Source: Callipepla californica brunnescens (lineage: Eukaryota; Chordata; Aves; Galliformes; Odontophoridae). Taken from it: a stretch of DNA of 64,000 bases. A program made the translations under genes and the position numbers. The DNA is taken from NCBI GenBank assembly GCA_023055505.1, contig JALIRH010000002.1, forward strand, positions 25,612,437 to 25,676,436, given 5' to 3'. Below the pieces are notes generated by a model that saw only the letters and a list, made by a program, of their open reading frames with translations, was not told where the DNA came from and did no database searches. Of this stretch, positions 1 to 11,371 are shown piece after piece (the stretch's first letter is position 1; each line of letters opens with the position of its first letter).

Positions 1-1127
1 AAAGAGCCTACAAATATAAAAACTCCTCCATACCAGGTCATATTTAGTTAGAAATATTTTAAAGCAGCAAAATGAGAAAACTAATGAGATAGTTAACTAG
101 ATCTTTGTCTCCTTGCTACTGGTTCATTTAAGAAAAAATTGCTTTTATTTCAAATTGCCACTGACTTACCCCATATGTGTAAGTTGTCTCTAGGACAGTG
201 CAAATCCAGATGCACCAGGAGATATTTACATCTTGTTGCTTGGATGTTTAGGGAAAGTAAGTCATTTCCCAAGGGCTGCTAAACTCATCTAGTTTTGAAG
301 CAGGCACCTGTTGACCATGGTGCTTAAAAAACATGCAGCACTAGTAAACAGCAAATTGTCCTACATACGAGACTGCATTACTGGGGAACTTCATTGGTCT
401 AGGTGGAACAAGGCTGTGAACTTTGCTGTGTTTGCTATGCTTTGTTAGCTGCAATAATTGCTTCTGATTAATCGGAGCTAACACTCCAAGATGCTTTATA
501 GAAAACTAATTTCCATCAATTTGGTATCACCACAAATTGCACTCCAGGGTCCACATTCAGCTGAAGTGATTTAAGACCAGGCTAATTCTAGGGATTCTGT
601 CAAAGCTCTGTATACTTCACAAGATTTATCTTCCAGGACTGGTCTTTACCTTGGTTCATATTACTTATCCTTTTCAATCTCTCCTTTTCCAACTTTTTAT
701 TAAGTTATTTTCAAGCTATTCCACAGGAGCTTTTGAGTGAAACCAGCCAGAAAATTATTTACTTTAGTGTCCTACTTTCCTCATTTCCAGGAATATATAG
801 GCAAGGAAAATATCTCCCTCTGGTTATGGTGCAGTACAAGAGTGTCTTATTGCAAGATGTGTACATACTGCTTGCAATAGCATGAAGATTAATTTGCTAG
901 ATTACACACAGACCACAAGCTAGCTATTTTGAATGTTAATGACTGCAGAGCATAAAATATTACTGAAAATTTGCACCATTCTAACAAACTGAATTCTATC
1001 TGAAAAACGATAGGTGCATACTAAAACTGAGCTATTCACAGCCTGTAATTGTAAATATTATTGTTTATTTCATCATTTCATTTAGCGGATTTTACATTAT
1101 CTGAGAAGGAGCTTATAAGCAGAAGGG
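1..1127. other. AT-rich unique sequence, no gene recognised
   Basis: No repeat family or convincing gene was recognised. The only coding-like feature is the weak exon-like segment at 194-256, listed separately. Confidence 0.6.
194..256 (+). CDS. weak candidate internal exon (63 nt)
   Basis: A pyrimidine-rich acceptor ending TTGTCTCTAG precedes a 63-nt segment, which is followed by a GTAAGT donor. The segment is open in phase 0 and would encode 21 residues beginning DSANPDAPGDIY and ending LLLGCLGK. Length and phase are compatible with a symmetric 0-0 exon. I recognise no protein family, and an open frame this short is common by chance. What is seen is two splice consensus matches and one open frame; that it is a real exon is inference. 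Confidence 0.12.
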
Positions 1128-1424
1128 AGACCAGCTACTTACACAATCTAATAGTGATAGGACAAGAGGGAATGATTTTAAACTAAAATAAGGGAAATTT
1201 AGGTTAGATATTAGGAAGAAATTCTTTACTCAGAGGGCCTAAGGCACAAGAACAGGCTGCCCAGAGAAATTTTGGATGCCCATTCTCTGGAACCATTCAA
1301 GGCCACACTGGATGGAACTCTGGGCAGCCTGATCTACTGGCTGGCAACACTGCCCATGGCATGGGAGCTGGAGCTCAATGATCTTTAAGGTCCATTCCAG
1401 CCTAAGCCATTCTATGATTCTTTG
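1128..1424 (+). mobile_element. CR1 LINE, 5'-truncated 3' end
   Basis: The sequence carries the CR1 3' landmarks in order: TTAGATATTAGGAAGAAATT, then CAGGCTGCCCAGAGA, then CATTCAAGGCCACACTGGAT, and a terminal CATTCTATGATTCT. This covers the last codons of the reverse-transcriptase frame and the 3' UTR. The copy is diverged and has no open frame. Avian CR1 elements are typically 5'-truncated like this and end in short repeats rather than poly-A. Confidence 0.93.
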
Positions 1425-2428
1425 AGAGACCTGCAGTATCTAATTTTCAGCTGTGAGGCAAAATGAATGCACAGAAGCTAAAAAAAATGGGTTTTGCGCC
1501 TTCTGTGATGGAATTGGTTTCACTTAGTAAAGCACCTAAACATAGATCAAGAGATTACATTTCTACAATTGTGTACCTGCAGCTGATTCTTATTCTGACA
1601 GGCTATGCTCTTGTCATTAATACAGACTTTCAATAACATCATATATCTTTTTCCTATAGAGGGAAAATGCATCATAATAGAAAACATGTCAGTGCTTATA
1701 GTGTTTACTGTATCTGACAGATTTCTAATATGGTATACTTTCCTCACATAGAGAAGAGATACCTGACAAGTTGGACCATACTTCTCCAGAAAAAAAATAA
1801 GATATGTCCAATCCAGATATGACTACTTGCAGCCCGACCCAATCCATCCTAAAGCTGCCCCTGTCACATGCCATCATGGCAGTGGCTCTTCCCAACAGGT
1901 GGCCAAGCCCAGCCCCAGGCACACACCCACTGCTCAGCAACAACCACCCATCAGTGTTCAATTAGCACTGTCTGAGCTGAAACCGGGGCATGGAGAAGGC
2001 ACATGCAGTGCTCACTCAAGTTGTGGCAAATTCATTCCAGTAGACTGGCCAAACACAGTCCTGAGAACAGTCAAAAATACTCCGTTGTGCATCCTGTTTT
2101 GATAAAAGAATTTGAGAACAGGTTTTATGATTTACAAAATATCATCACTTTTAGGGTGCTTCTGCAATTCCACTTCAAGTCAAAATTAATACATTACCAT
2201 TGGTTTTTCAAATGGGTTGCACAGTTACAACTCAACTCAAAAATCTGGTCATGTCTCTTTATCAGACATTTAAAAGTTATATTTTACCAGAAAGAAATAC
2301 CTCGGCCTTAATAGTCACACCTTATTCATCATTTTATGTTTTTTCTGCTCTCTTTTTTACGTTTTAATAAAAATATTAAAGATTAAAATAAGTTTTGTTA
2401 CTTGTATAAATTATTTATATATTTTATG
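1425..2428. other. unique sequence with a GC-richer patch at about 1825-2060
   Basis: No gene was identified. The patch at 1825-2060 is clearly richer in C and G than its flanks and is open for 91 codons on the plus strand. I see no splice framing or recognisable domain. It may be an unrecognised old repeat. Confidence 0.5.
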
Positions 2429-2957
2429 AGGACAGCTCTGAAAGTAATGCTTCCCATTTTATTATGTTGGCCCATGACTTCAGAGGCAGATGTTGGTGGT
2501 ATGGCAGTAGAAGTTGAACCTTCCTACCAGTATTTCATTACCTGTTGTTGCCGTGTGACAGATGGCAGCAGAGGGGCAGTCTGACACAATGACATCTGAA
2601 ATGGAAGTGCATATAAAACAAAGGTGTGTAATTGAATTACTCTATGTGAAAATGGCACCCATTGACATTCTTCAATGCTTCATGAATGTTTATGGAGACA
2701 AAACAGTCGATGTGAGCACAGTGAGGTAGTGGGTGGTCTGTTTCAGCAGTGCTGACAGCAACAGTGGTCACCTGTACTCATGCAGACTTTTGCAAGTGTG
2801 GCATGAGGGTTCTTTTTCATCACAAGCTAGTGGTGGTGACTATGTTTAAAAATAGTGTTTTGTAGCTGAGACTTTGCTCTAATAGTGCTACTGTGTTTCT
2901 TGTGATTGTTGTAGTTTTCATGAAAATAAATAGGAGGCATTACTTTTGGTGCAACCT
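2429..2957 (+). mobile_element. mariner-type DNA transposon (Galluhop/Mariner1_GG-like), internally deleted
   Basis: The ends are imperfect inverted repeats sharing the AAAGTAATGC core: CTGAAAGTAATGCTTCC at the left and GGAGGCATTACTTTTGG at the right. The interior matches the second copy at 6574-6946 in reverse orientation. At about 530 bp it is less than half the length expected of an autonomous mariner, so the middle of the transposase is missing. TA dinucleotides lie near both ends, as expected for mariner targets. The family name is from recall of the chicken repeat; the exact subfamily is not verified. Confidence 0.85.
2601..2849 (+). pseudogene. mariner transposase remnant (N-terminal HTH, nonsense-mutated and deleted)
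   Basis: Starting at ATG 2601, the frame reads through a mariner-like DNA-binding helix-turn-helix region (…VIELLYVKMAPIDILQCF… and …YGDKTVDVSTVR…). An in-frame TAG lies at 2727-2729, exactly where the helix normally continues into a WVVRF-like motif. Downstream the frame enters unrelated or joined sequence and ends at about 2849. The catalytic DDE/D core is absent. A complete mariner transposase is about 340-350 residues, so this is a dead fragment. Confidence 0.75.
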
Positions 2958-4022
2958 ATGTATCCCAAGTCAATTCCTCCTCATTGACTGTGGCCCAGGT
3001 AAGCCAAAATGTTGGACACCCATGCCCTATATGGTCATGGAACAGTCTTGGGCTGTGGAGTGCCTCTCTTGCTTCAACACAAACGTAACATTAGCCCTTG
3101 ATTGATACCTTGAGATATGGAGTTCCTGTCCTTCTGACTCCTTATTCCTTTCTTTGATAAAACAAAAACTTAATCAGCGGAGCAGACAGATTTGTAAGAA
3201 AAATATAGTGAACAACAATTTTGTAGGTTTAAAGTTTATTTCAGGAAAGATCAGTTCAAAAGCTTTGACATTGTCATGTAAATTCTGTGAACGGCTTAGT
3301 TGAAGTTGTAGTTAAATTTTCAACTGTCCAGAAATTTTAAAATCCATGAGGGTTATCTGTCAAATTTTCAGTAAAATTCAATTTCTCCTGCCAAAAGTGA
3401 GCAATATAGCAATACAAACCTGAATATAAAACATTTTATTCTATTTCCTGTTGTTTTTAAAGGAAAGCAAAGGGTTATATATATTACAGATTTAAAAGCA
3501 GATAGCAATGTGAAATTCATGCAGATTTGCATACAATTATCCTGCTGCACTGAGATAACCAAAATTTAATCATGTGGAAATAGCTGAAGAACTGTTTTAT
3601 GAAGCACTAACACCTAGGAAGTTTGGGAATAGGAAAGCAGGGGCAATCTCCCTAACCTGCATTCTTTTGATTTTCTGGGGTATGCAGGTGCTTTATGGTT
3701 GCTTTCTTTTACATCAGCAATCTCTCCTTGTAGAGTCCATTTTTACTATTAGTATTCACAGCCTGTGAAAGGATGTGCTTTCTTGTTTTTATTTTTCATG
3801 TTTATAATCTTGTACTCTATGCCCTCTACAGAGTTATCCACACTGAGCTGATTTACCTACTTAGATTAACACATAGCGCTTGAGATGCCACATGTTTAAT
3901 TATTTTCCTACTCAGATGCTTCTCTTTATGGAACAGCAGATGCTACGAAGCATCTACTTTTCCATTGTAGATTTTGAGAGCAATAAAATTTTGCTAATGA
4001 AATGCTGTGGTTGCTATTCCAG

Positions 4023-4134
4023 AGTGTCAGAAATCATCCTGGAGCTGGGTTGGCACTTCAATGACAAACCTATAACGGATCCTCTTCCAGAAACCAGGCA
4101 TATTCCATACTACATCTCAGAAAGCAGTGGCTGA
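4023..4134 (+). CDS. candidate terminal coding exon
   Basis: A good acceptor (GTGGTTGCTATTCCAG) is followed by a frame of 36 codons ending in TGA at 4132-4134. The encoded segment includes SEIILELGWHFNDKPITDP and ends HIPYYISESSG. Composition is protein-like and less AT-biased than the flanks. No family is recognised. No AATAAA was seen in the next 200 bases, which weakens a terminal-exon reading. It could be a chance frame within an intron. Confidence 0.25.
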
Positions 4135-5713
4135 CATGGTGACTCTTACACTCAGTTCAACATTTCCTCTGTTTTGTTCCATTAGTTGCTAAATATATAG
4201 TATCTGGTTTCATTAGGCATATTTCTGTAAATAATACATTGGCTTTCTTTTAGGTTCTTTAAAAAAATATGCAATCCAAGTAGTTTATGCAGCAAAATAA
4301 GGTGAGGGTGCTTTTTTTTCTCACATTCCCCTAAATACATGTTATGACACTTCCAGCTTCTGAATCACTGAGAAATCAGAAGAATCTTTGATGGCCATCC
4401 CATCTTTTGATTTCCTAGCTCATTTGGTTCTTGCTTTCCTGTCTGTGTCTCCATTACATATCCAGCTCTCAAACGGGAGATTCAGGAGCAGCTTTCACCT
4501 TCATTTATATCACATATTAAACTGTTTCAGAGAAAAACAAGTACTATCTGTGGGCTTTAGTTCAGTAAAATTGGCCAAGTCAGTGAGAAAAAAAAACTTA
4601 AGTGCATATAACTACATAAATGTATTCAATGTGAAACAATGTAGTTTTGACAATCTTTGACAATATTTCTAAAGTTATAGATGTTGAAAAAAATATTTAT
4701 CTAACCAATTTAATGTATCCATATCTGTCATTCTCAATTGAAGCCTCAAAGTAAAAACTCTTAGGAAAAAAACACATATTTTGAACATCAGAAAACAGTC
4801 AAGTTTCTCCCCTTTTTATAAATAATTTGGACTCCCATTGTCATTGACAGAGAACAAATGTGAATTCAGCAGTATGGAGGGGGAAATTAAATACCTTCCA
4901 CTTAAATTTGGTTTTGGTGACAGTTTTGACAATATATTTTGTGATGCTGACAAAAAATAGCAGGAATTAATAATAATGAGGTGCCCACAGGCCCACAGGT
5001 AAAAGGTTACTTCTACCATTTCAGTTTCATTTGTCAGGAGGTAAATACAGCCATACACCTGAACTGAAAGGGAAATTCCACTTTCATATCATATCAAGAA
5101 AGCATAGTAATGACACAGTAATGCTGACTCCAAAAGTCCAGAATGGCTGCAATAAAATCTGCACTTTTTTAATCCAACTTAGAAAGCCTTCCTGCGAGGC
5201 TGCATATATTGTCGCTAAGCATTCATGAAATCAATTGTTATTTCCATATTGTAAACTCCACATTGTCTAGTACAAGGCATGCCTGTGGCCTCTACATACA
5301 TTGGCAGCAATATATATGTATCATACTTCTCCAAATAGCCTTAATATGCTTGAAAGTCTGCATAATAATATGCCCTTTACATCTCTTGTAAATGTCTGCA
5401 TCTCAGAAATTAACAGCCTTTTAACAGTCTGTGTGTGCCTCTCTGTATTTTGTGATATGCAGCACCCAGCTAGAACTGTGACTTGTGTTGCTAATAAAGT
5501 CAGTGGCAAAATGTACATTTCTTACATTCTCATAGTTACAAAATCCTTCTGAAGCATATCACTTTAATAGGAAAATGTTTTATTCAACCAACACACACAT
5601 GTAGGAGCTAACCTTTGTCACAGAAAAGTATTAAACAGTACTATTTTCACAAAGTTTTCTGATCTTTCTGGTAGCAAAAGACTATCACCTGCTTCCTGTG
5701 GTTTGCAAGAAGA

Positions 5714-5786
5714 TTATTCCTCTTCACCTCCTAGGCAGAGCAGCAGGATATTCAGAAAGTCTTTTTTGTCAACTCACTCCTGACAT
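5714..5786 (-). other. strong splice-acceptor-like site with short frames behind it
   Basis: On the minus strand, a pyrimidine tract ending CATTTTCATTTCAG precedes this segment. Frames directly behind the acceptor stop within 5-12 codons. A second frame, offset by one base at an A-run, reads KKDFLNILLLCLGGEEE and then TAA. Either this is a decayed exon or the pattern is chance. Confidence 0.12.
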
Positions 5787-5827
5787 CTGAAATGAAAATG
5801 ATAGTTTTTTACAACCCATTTAGTGAA

Positions 5828-5872
5828 GAAAAAAAAAGAAAAAGAAAAAGAAAAAGAAAAAAAGAGAAACAA
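5828..5872 (+). repeat. (AAAAAG)n simple repeat
   Basis: An A-rich tract with regularly spaced single G residues, period about 6. It is a microsatellite. Confidence 0.9.
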
Positions 5873-5932
5873 TGATGCAAATCTCACATAAGGAAAAAAA
5901 GAAGCATGTTATTGCCAGAACAGCAACACAGA

Positions 5933-5957
5933 AAAATAAATAAATAAATAAATAAAC
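5933..5957 (+). repeat. (AAAT)n microsatellite
   Basis: About six uninterrupted copies of a 4-base AAAT unit. Confidence 0.95.
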
Positions 5958-6573
5958 GAACAATCAGTTTTATGAGATCACAAGAAAGTAGCGAGAACCT
6001 GAAAAAGAAAAAAAATCACACCACGATCAGACAACTCATCTGGGAGGTGTAATAATAAAGGAAGACAGAGAGTGTTGTGAGGAAAAATATACAGACATAT
6101 GAACTGAAAAGCTAGCAGCCATAAGCAGATGTTTTTACAGGACCAAACACATAAACGAATTAATATTCTCCAATTTTCCTTAGCTGTGTCTGCACTTGTA
6201 ACCGCACAGGAGACTATACGAGAAAAAAGGTAAAAAATTATCCTCAAGAAATATCAGTGACACATTTGCAGTTTGATCAGATTTTGGTAATGTAGATCAC
6301 AGAGACCATAACTTATTTGGAAAGGAAAAAGCTCCTCCCAAACCCTTTCATAATTGTTTCCACAAGAGGGCTGCTCTTAATCTGCTGCCACTCCCCACCT
6401 TCTCCCAGGGTTTTCTCTCATGCAATTTTCCCACTGCCCTAACACCCTGAGGAATTCGGGCTGTTGCTTCACTGTACTATATTTAGGACTCCCAGTCTTA
6501 TTCCTAACTTCTTCAAAAACTCCCTTACTCCCTTTTTGCAATCTCAGCAATCATCCTCCCATGAAAAGAGCAT
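5958..6573. other. unique sequence, C-rich around 6390-6560
   Basis: Open frames here lack splice framing and domain signal. No gene is called. Confidence 0.5.
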
Positions 6574-6946
6574 GTATCGAGATCACTCCAAAAGTAATGT
6601 CTCCTACTTATTTACACAGAAATTACAACATACACAAAAAGCTCTATAACAGTGTTTCATAGAGCACATTCTCAACTACAAAACACTATTTTTCAACATG
6701 GTCACCAGCACTAGCTGTGCATTTTTGCCAGTGATGAACAGGAGCCCACATTCCATATACATCTTTGCTTCATACACACTTTCATATCAAATTCCATTTT
6801 GTCAGGCTGCCCCTCTGCTGCCATCTGTCACGCAGCAGCAACAAGTAACAGAATATTGGTGGGAAGGTTTAGCCTCTAATGCCATCTGCCTCTGACATTG
6901 TGGGTCAACAGAATAATATATGAGGAATTACAGTTGGAGCAGTCCT
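6574..6946 (-). mobile_element. second mariner deletion derivative, opposite orientation
   Basis: Read on the minus strand it matches the element at 2429-2957 through the left region (GTGACAGATGGCAGCAGAGG shared) and again through the 3' end (AAAAATAGTGTTTTGTAG, then …CATTACTTTTGG). It keeps the transposase C-terminal codons around HWQK and GDHVEK but lost nearly all of the N-terminal helix-turn-helix. It is about 370 bp and non-autonomous. Confidence 0.85.
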
Positions 6947-7742
6947 CGTGTATTTAGCAGTTGACACTGAAAGCGGATCAATAGTTATCTTAGCTATCTT
7001 CCCACCACTACTAATGCCCACATTCCCAGATATTCAGTATTTCTTAACTCCACTGAAATCTGACAGCTAAATTCCAACTTCCCACGTAGATTTTCAATAT
7101 AATTTCTCCTTTAATTTGTTCCTTTATGAAATACAGACCTCTCCCTTTTAATATATATTCAGTGTAGAACAAAAGTGTGAGAGTAGTCTCTACTTTCAGG
7201 TGAGGCCACATAGAGTGTTTCATACCTTGTCAGTTGTGACATGCTGTTCTGTCTAAGCTACAGTCAGGTCATATTATCAATATACCTATCACTTATTCTT
7301 AGAGACTTAAAAAACTGACAACTTTCAGCATGAACTGTCTCATAGATTTAGTTTAGAATTATTTCTCTAAATTCTGATCCATTATATACATGCAGTTTTT
7401 ATCACTGGAACGGGAAGAGGTCCTTTAACAGATGTCCATGTAATATCCAACATGTAGTAAGCATGATCTGTCTTAGTACACTGGAACTACAGTGTTTCCA
7501 GATGCATATCAATATGCTTTCAGTTTCAGCTAATTGTCAGAACCAGCTCTGGTAACATCGTTGTAAAATAGATATTAATGGGGGGGAGAGGGAGGCAGGG
7601 GGAATTTGTCATGTTTTCATAGTATTTCTTCTCAAAACCACCTTCATGGCTTAAGAAATTGCAAACAAAGAATATACTGAGCCTTTCAGTATCTAAAGGG
7701 GGGCTATAAGAAAGAAGAAACAGACTCTTTATCAAGGTCTAT
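6947..7742. other. AT-rich unique sequence with one G-run cluster
   Basis: No gene was seen. The only notable item is the G-run cluster at 7580-7602. Confidence 0.6.
7580..7602 (+). other. potential G-quadruplex motif
   Basis: G-runs of 7, 3 and 5 are separated by AGA and AGGCA. The 7-base run can supply two G-tracts, giving four tracts with short loops. Confidence 0.5.
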
Positions 7743-8012
7743 TGTGATAGGACAAGGAGAAATTGTTTCGAATTAAAACAGGGGAAACTGTATATAAGAA
7801 AGAAGTTTTTTTTTATGATAAGGTTAGTGAAGCACTGAAACATGTTGCCCAGAGAGGAGCTGGATGCCCCACCCCTGGAGACTTTCAAGGTATGGATGAA
7901 CAGGGCTCAGAGTAGCTGATCTAGCTGTAGATTTCCCTGTTCACTGCAGTGCAGTTGGGCCAGATGTCCTTTAATGGTCCCTTCCAACTCAAATAATTCT
8001 ATGATTCTAAGT
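7743..8012 (+). mobile_element. CR1 LINE 3' end
   Basis: Landmarks are GTTGCCCAGAGAGGAGCTGG, CCCTGGAGACTTTCAAGG, GGTCCCTTCCAACTCAAATA and the terminal ATTCTATGATTCTAAG. It is 5'-truncated and diverged, with a T-rich insertion near 7808. Confidence 0.95.
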
Positions 8013-8053
8013 GTCATTTCCTTTTCTTGATGAACATTTGTCTTTCTTTCAAG

Positions 8054-8140
8054 ACATCACCTCATTTCAAGAGTCTATTTCAAAGCGTAAAGATTGGTTT
8101 GCATGGATTCCCACTTAAGATAAAGGTCCTTACCTGCAAG
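8054..8140 (+). CDS. candidate internal coding exon (87 nt, phase 0-0)
   Basis: A strong acceptor (TTTGTCTTTCTTTCAAG) and a near-consensus donor (CTGCAAG followed by GTAAGT) bracket exactly 87 nt. The segment is open in phase 0 for 29 codons, TSPHFKSLFQSVKIG then LHGFPLKIKVLTCK. It starts 40 bases after a CR1 3' end. The GLHGFPLKIKV stretch loosely resembles the G-x-x-G-[LV]-P-L-x-I-x-[IV] segment of CP2/grainyhead DNA-binding domains. That is an eye comparison over about 15 residues, and flanking spacing does not match, so I assign no family. Splice sites and frame are seen; exon status is inference. Adjacent exons were not found. Confidence 0.35.
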
Positions 8141-8711
8141 GTAAGTAATTAATGTAATCATTGCTATGGGTTGATTTATAGTCAACAGAAAAAAAAAAAA
8201 TTTAATGTACATAGATAGTGGTTCACTAATGTATTTCGAATAATTTCAGATTGGATTATTTAACCTATGTTAACCTATGTCAGATTTTTTATCACACACG
8301 CCACAAAGGAAACTTGGGAAATTTTCTGAGCCTTGTGTAGAATAGTTTTAGAAGATTCTCATGGCATTTCTATATACAATCATCCAAAAGTCATCTTGCA
8401 GACAATAATGGAAATATGGAATTAGATTTCTGCCTTTATTTAGTCTTTGATGCTCTTATTCACTGAACAAAATATAAAAGATTCAAGCAACAGAATATGT
8501 GAGGCATTTTCAGTCTCTCAATGAAAACTGAGGATCCTTCAGAATATATGGAAATATTCAGTCCCAAACATCCTCATGAGGGGATCAGTATGTAACAGCA
8601 GAATCTTTTTTGACTTCTGATGACCATTTCATCTACAGCAAGTGTAATTATCTGAACTGTGTCTTAGGCCTCTTGCATTCTATTACCACTATTCTATTCT
8701 ATTGAGTCATC
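8141..8711. other. AT-rich unique sequence
   Basis: Contains a short direct repeat (TTAACCTATG twice near 8264). Nothing else was seen. Confidence 0.6.
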
Positions 8712-9325
8712 AGTGTGTCCCAGTGGCCAAGAAGGCCAATGACATACTGGGGCACATTAAAAAGAGCATGGCCAGCAGGTCACGGGGGAGATCCTCCCAC
8801 ACTATTCTGCCCTGGTGAGGCCTCACCTGGAGTACTGTGTCCAGTTCTGGGCTCCCCGGTACAAAAAAGACAGGGATCTCCTTGAAAGAGTTCAGCGGAG
8901 AGCCACAAAGATGATAAAAGGTCCTGGAGCACCTCTCTTACAGGGACAGGCTAAGAGACCTGGGACTGTTCATCCTTGAAAAAAGAAGACTCAGAGGGGA
9001 TCTAATTCACGTCTATAAATATCTAAGGTGCAGGAGGCAAAGGGACAAGACCAGACTCACCTCAGCAGTGTGTGGGATACGACAAGGGGAAATGGCCACA
9101 AATGGAAGCATAGGAAATTCTGCACAAATGTGCATAAGAACTTCTCCACAGTAAGGGTGATGCACTGGAACAGGTTGGCTAGAGTGGTTGTGGAATTTCC
9201 TCTGGATATGTTCAAGACTCTCCTGGACACCTACCTGTGCAACCTGGTCTAGGCAGCTGCTTTGACAGGGGGGTTGGACTCGATCTCTCGAGATCCCTTC
9301 CAACCCCTACAATTCTGTGATTCTG
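8712..9325 (+). mobile_element. CR1 LINE, longer 3' fragment
   Basis: This copy extends back into the reverse-transcriptase C-terminal region: codons resembling [20 protein letters not shown], then the segment read as [14 protein letters not shown] in intact CR1 (CTGGAGTACTGTGTCCAGTT), then the GNGHKW / FHNHRVMHWNRLARVVVEF-like tail. It ends CTACAATTCTGTGATTCT. The 74-codon frame at 9028-9252 is a surviving piece of this tail. It is inactive. Confidence 0.96.
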
Positions 9326-11371
9326 CTATAAGTACAGCCCATAGGAAACATACTGCACAAGACAGTAGGCAATGGCCATAACCAGCTTATTTGATATCTC
9401 TTCAACATCAAGGAGTCTTCTCAGCATAGAGATTTTCACAGATACAAACACTTTTCATAACTGGTGGAAGTTGAACTATTTCTGCACTTTTGGTTTTAAA
9501 TTAATAGGATCAGTTCAGGAAATAGTTGACTCAGTTGCTAGCCCACTAGAGATGCCCGTTTAACAGGAAATCGTATTTTAGAAAGGTGAGTCTTTAGATA
9601 AATAGAGTAGAACAGAAAACATTGCAAGCAAAGTCACAGTGCCAATAGATGTATCTGAGTTCAAGTCACAGAGGAAAAACTTTGTTCACTACTTTCCAAG
9701 ATAGAACACGCTAGAATAAAAGCAGACTCAAAAAATAGTAATGGTAATGATTAAGGACAAACAAATATAAAAGCAATTTCTCTGATGAGAGATTGAAAAG
9801 ATTGAAATTATTCCTTTGGAAAGAAAAACCATAAGGGATAACTTGAAAATACATGAAATAGAAAAAACGCTTTGGAAGGTGTCTCTCTGCCTGTTCCTTT
9901 ACCCATGTGTATAATGGAGTAACTATACTACAGAATTTGAAATAGAGCATGAATAAAAGCATCAAAGCCAAAAATAAAAAATAAAGATTAAGGATCTAGT
10001 AGGCCACTTAGATACATTGTGAAGTTTTGATCACTTTTTTAATAGCTCCATGATATAAGTTAGGCAATCTGAGTGACATAATAATCAGGAGCAGGGAAGA
10101 TATGTGTCCATTTCTATCCACTGCATTTACTTTTGCCCCTGTTAACATGGCCATTTGCTCTGATCACCTTGTAACAGATTACCTTCAGCCTAATATGTGT
10201 TCTTCTGAATAACACTCAGATTGCACATTAGTACCAAATGACTATAGTATTATTAATATCATTCTCACAGGAAAGAGGAATAAACTGCTGTCTGTGGAGT
10301 CTGCCATACAAGCAGTGGTCATGTTCCTCCTGCTAGGAGTGGCATTTCCTACTGAAATATTTATGCTATTGGCTTTCCTAATGCAGACACACCTGCACTA
10401 CATCTGTGTATGTGCCTATAGTGGAGAACTGTGCTGTCTTTCCCTGCAGAAAAATAGATACACTAAGATAGCACCTTTATCCTAGTGTATCTACGTCCCC
10501 ATAAGAATGTAATTAAGCAGTGCAATCTTCCTGTGAGTAATTGTACATCAGCATCTGATTTTTTTTTTTAACTACTGCAGAACTAGACAGGTATTAGTTC
10601 TATCCAAAACAGGTTCATAGGCAGTAATGTACTTCAACCAGAAAATTAGGTAACAGAATTGCACACTAATGAATAAGATCTTAGAATCAGAAAATGTGAT
10701 AGAATGGAACCTAACGGCATTTGTTGTATCATTTAGAACAGGCTCTGAGGACTTAACTAACTTGTATCTGCATATTACATTTACTTTAAATATCTAATAT
10801 CTAAATATTTAAATATCTAAATATCTAAAGTATATATTCATCTTTAAGTCAGTTTGCTCACCCAACCAAGCAAAATAATTCATTTACTAATAGGTATATC
10901 TAGATTTTTCACTCCAGAAATAATTTAGTAGATTACTATGAACCATAGTTTAAACCACTTGTTTTGATCAAGGTTCTCTGGTATTGCCACTCCTCGTTTC
11001 CATTTGAAACACACCATTGTGAAAAGAATATATACTTCTATCACATAAGTGCCTTTGTCTAATAATTCACAGTTAGATTTGGTAAATACAGAGCAGAAAA
11101 GGAAAAAAAAATACTACATTTTTCATTTATCAAAATTTCTTGGAAAGGGAAAAAAAAATGTCACATGTTGGCCATCCTAAGAGTCAGGACAATCATTTCC
11201 TGGATCTCCCACATTTGTTCTACATGACCTTTAGAAAATAATTTCACCAAATTTGTAGCTTAGTGGGTTACATGCTTCAAGATTAACCTTAGTACTATTT
11301 TTCTATCAGTTACCTGGTTCACATATCTACAGCATGCATCTGGGTTTCAAACTGATCACTGTGGAGAAAGC
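9326..11371. other. AT-rich unique sequence
   Basis: No gene or repeat family was recognised. A small AATATCTA-type tandem stretch lies at about 10789-10833. A 63-codon hydrophobic frame at 10294-10485 (+) has no donor and is not called. Confidence 0.55.
10789..10833 (+). repeat. imperfect AAATATCT tandem repeat
   Basis: About five imperfect 8-base units. Confidence 0.7.

Larger units (their letters stand above)
2958..5825. other. AT-rich unique sequence
   Basis: No repeat family was recognised. It contains a possible terminal exon at 4023-4134 (+) and a weak minus-strand splice-like segment at 5714-5786. Otherwise no supportable feature was seen. Confidence 0.5.

Noticed and set aside
1827..2102. 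91-codon plus-strand frame rich in Pro, His and Gln
   Set aside because: No splice framing or recognisable domain; the composition follows the GC-rich patch.
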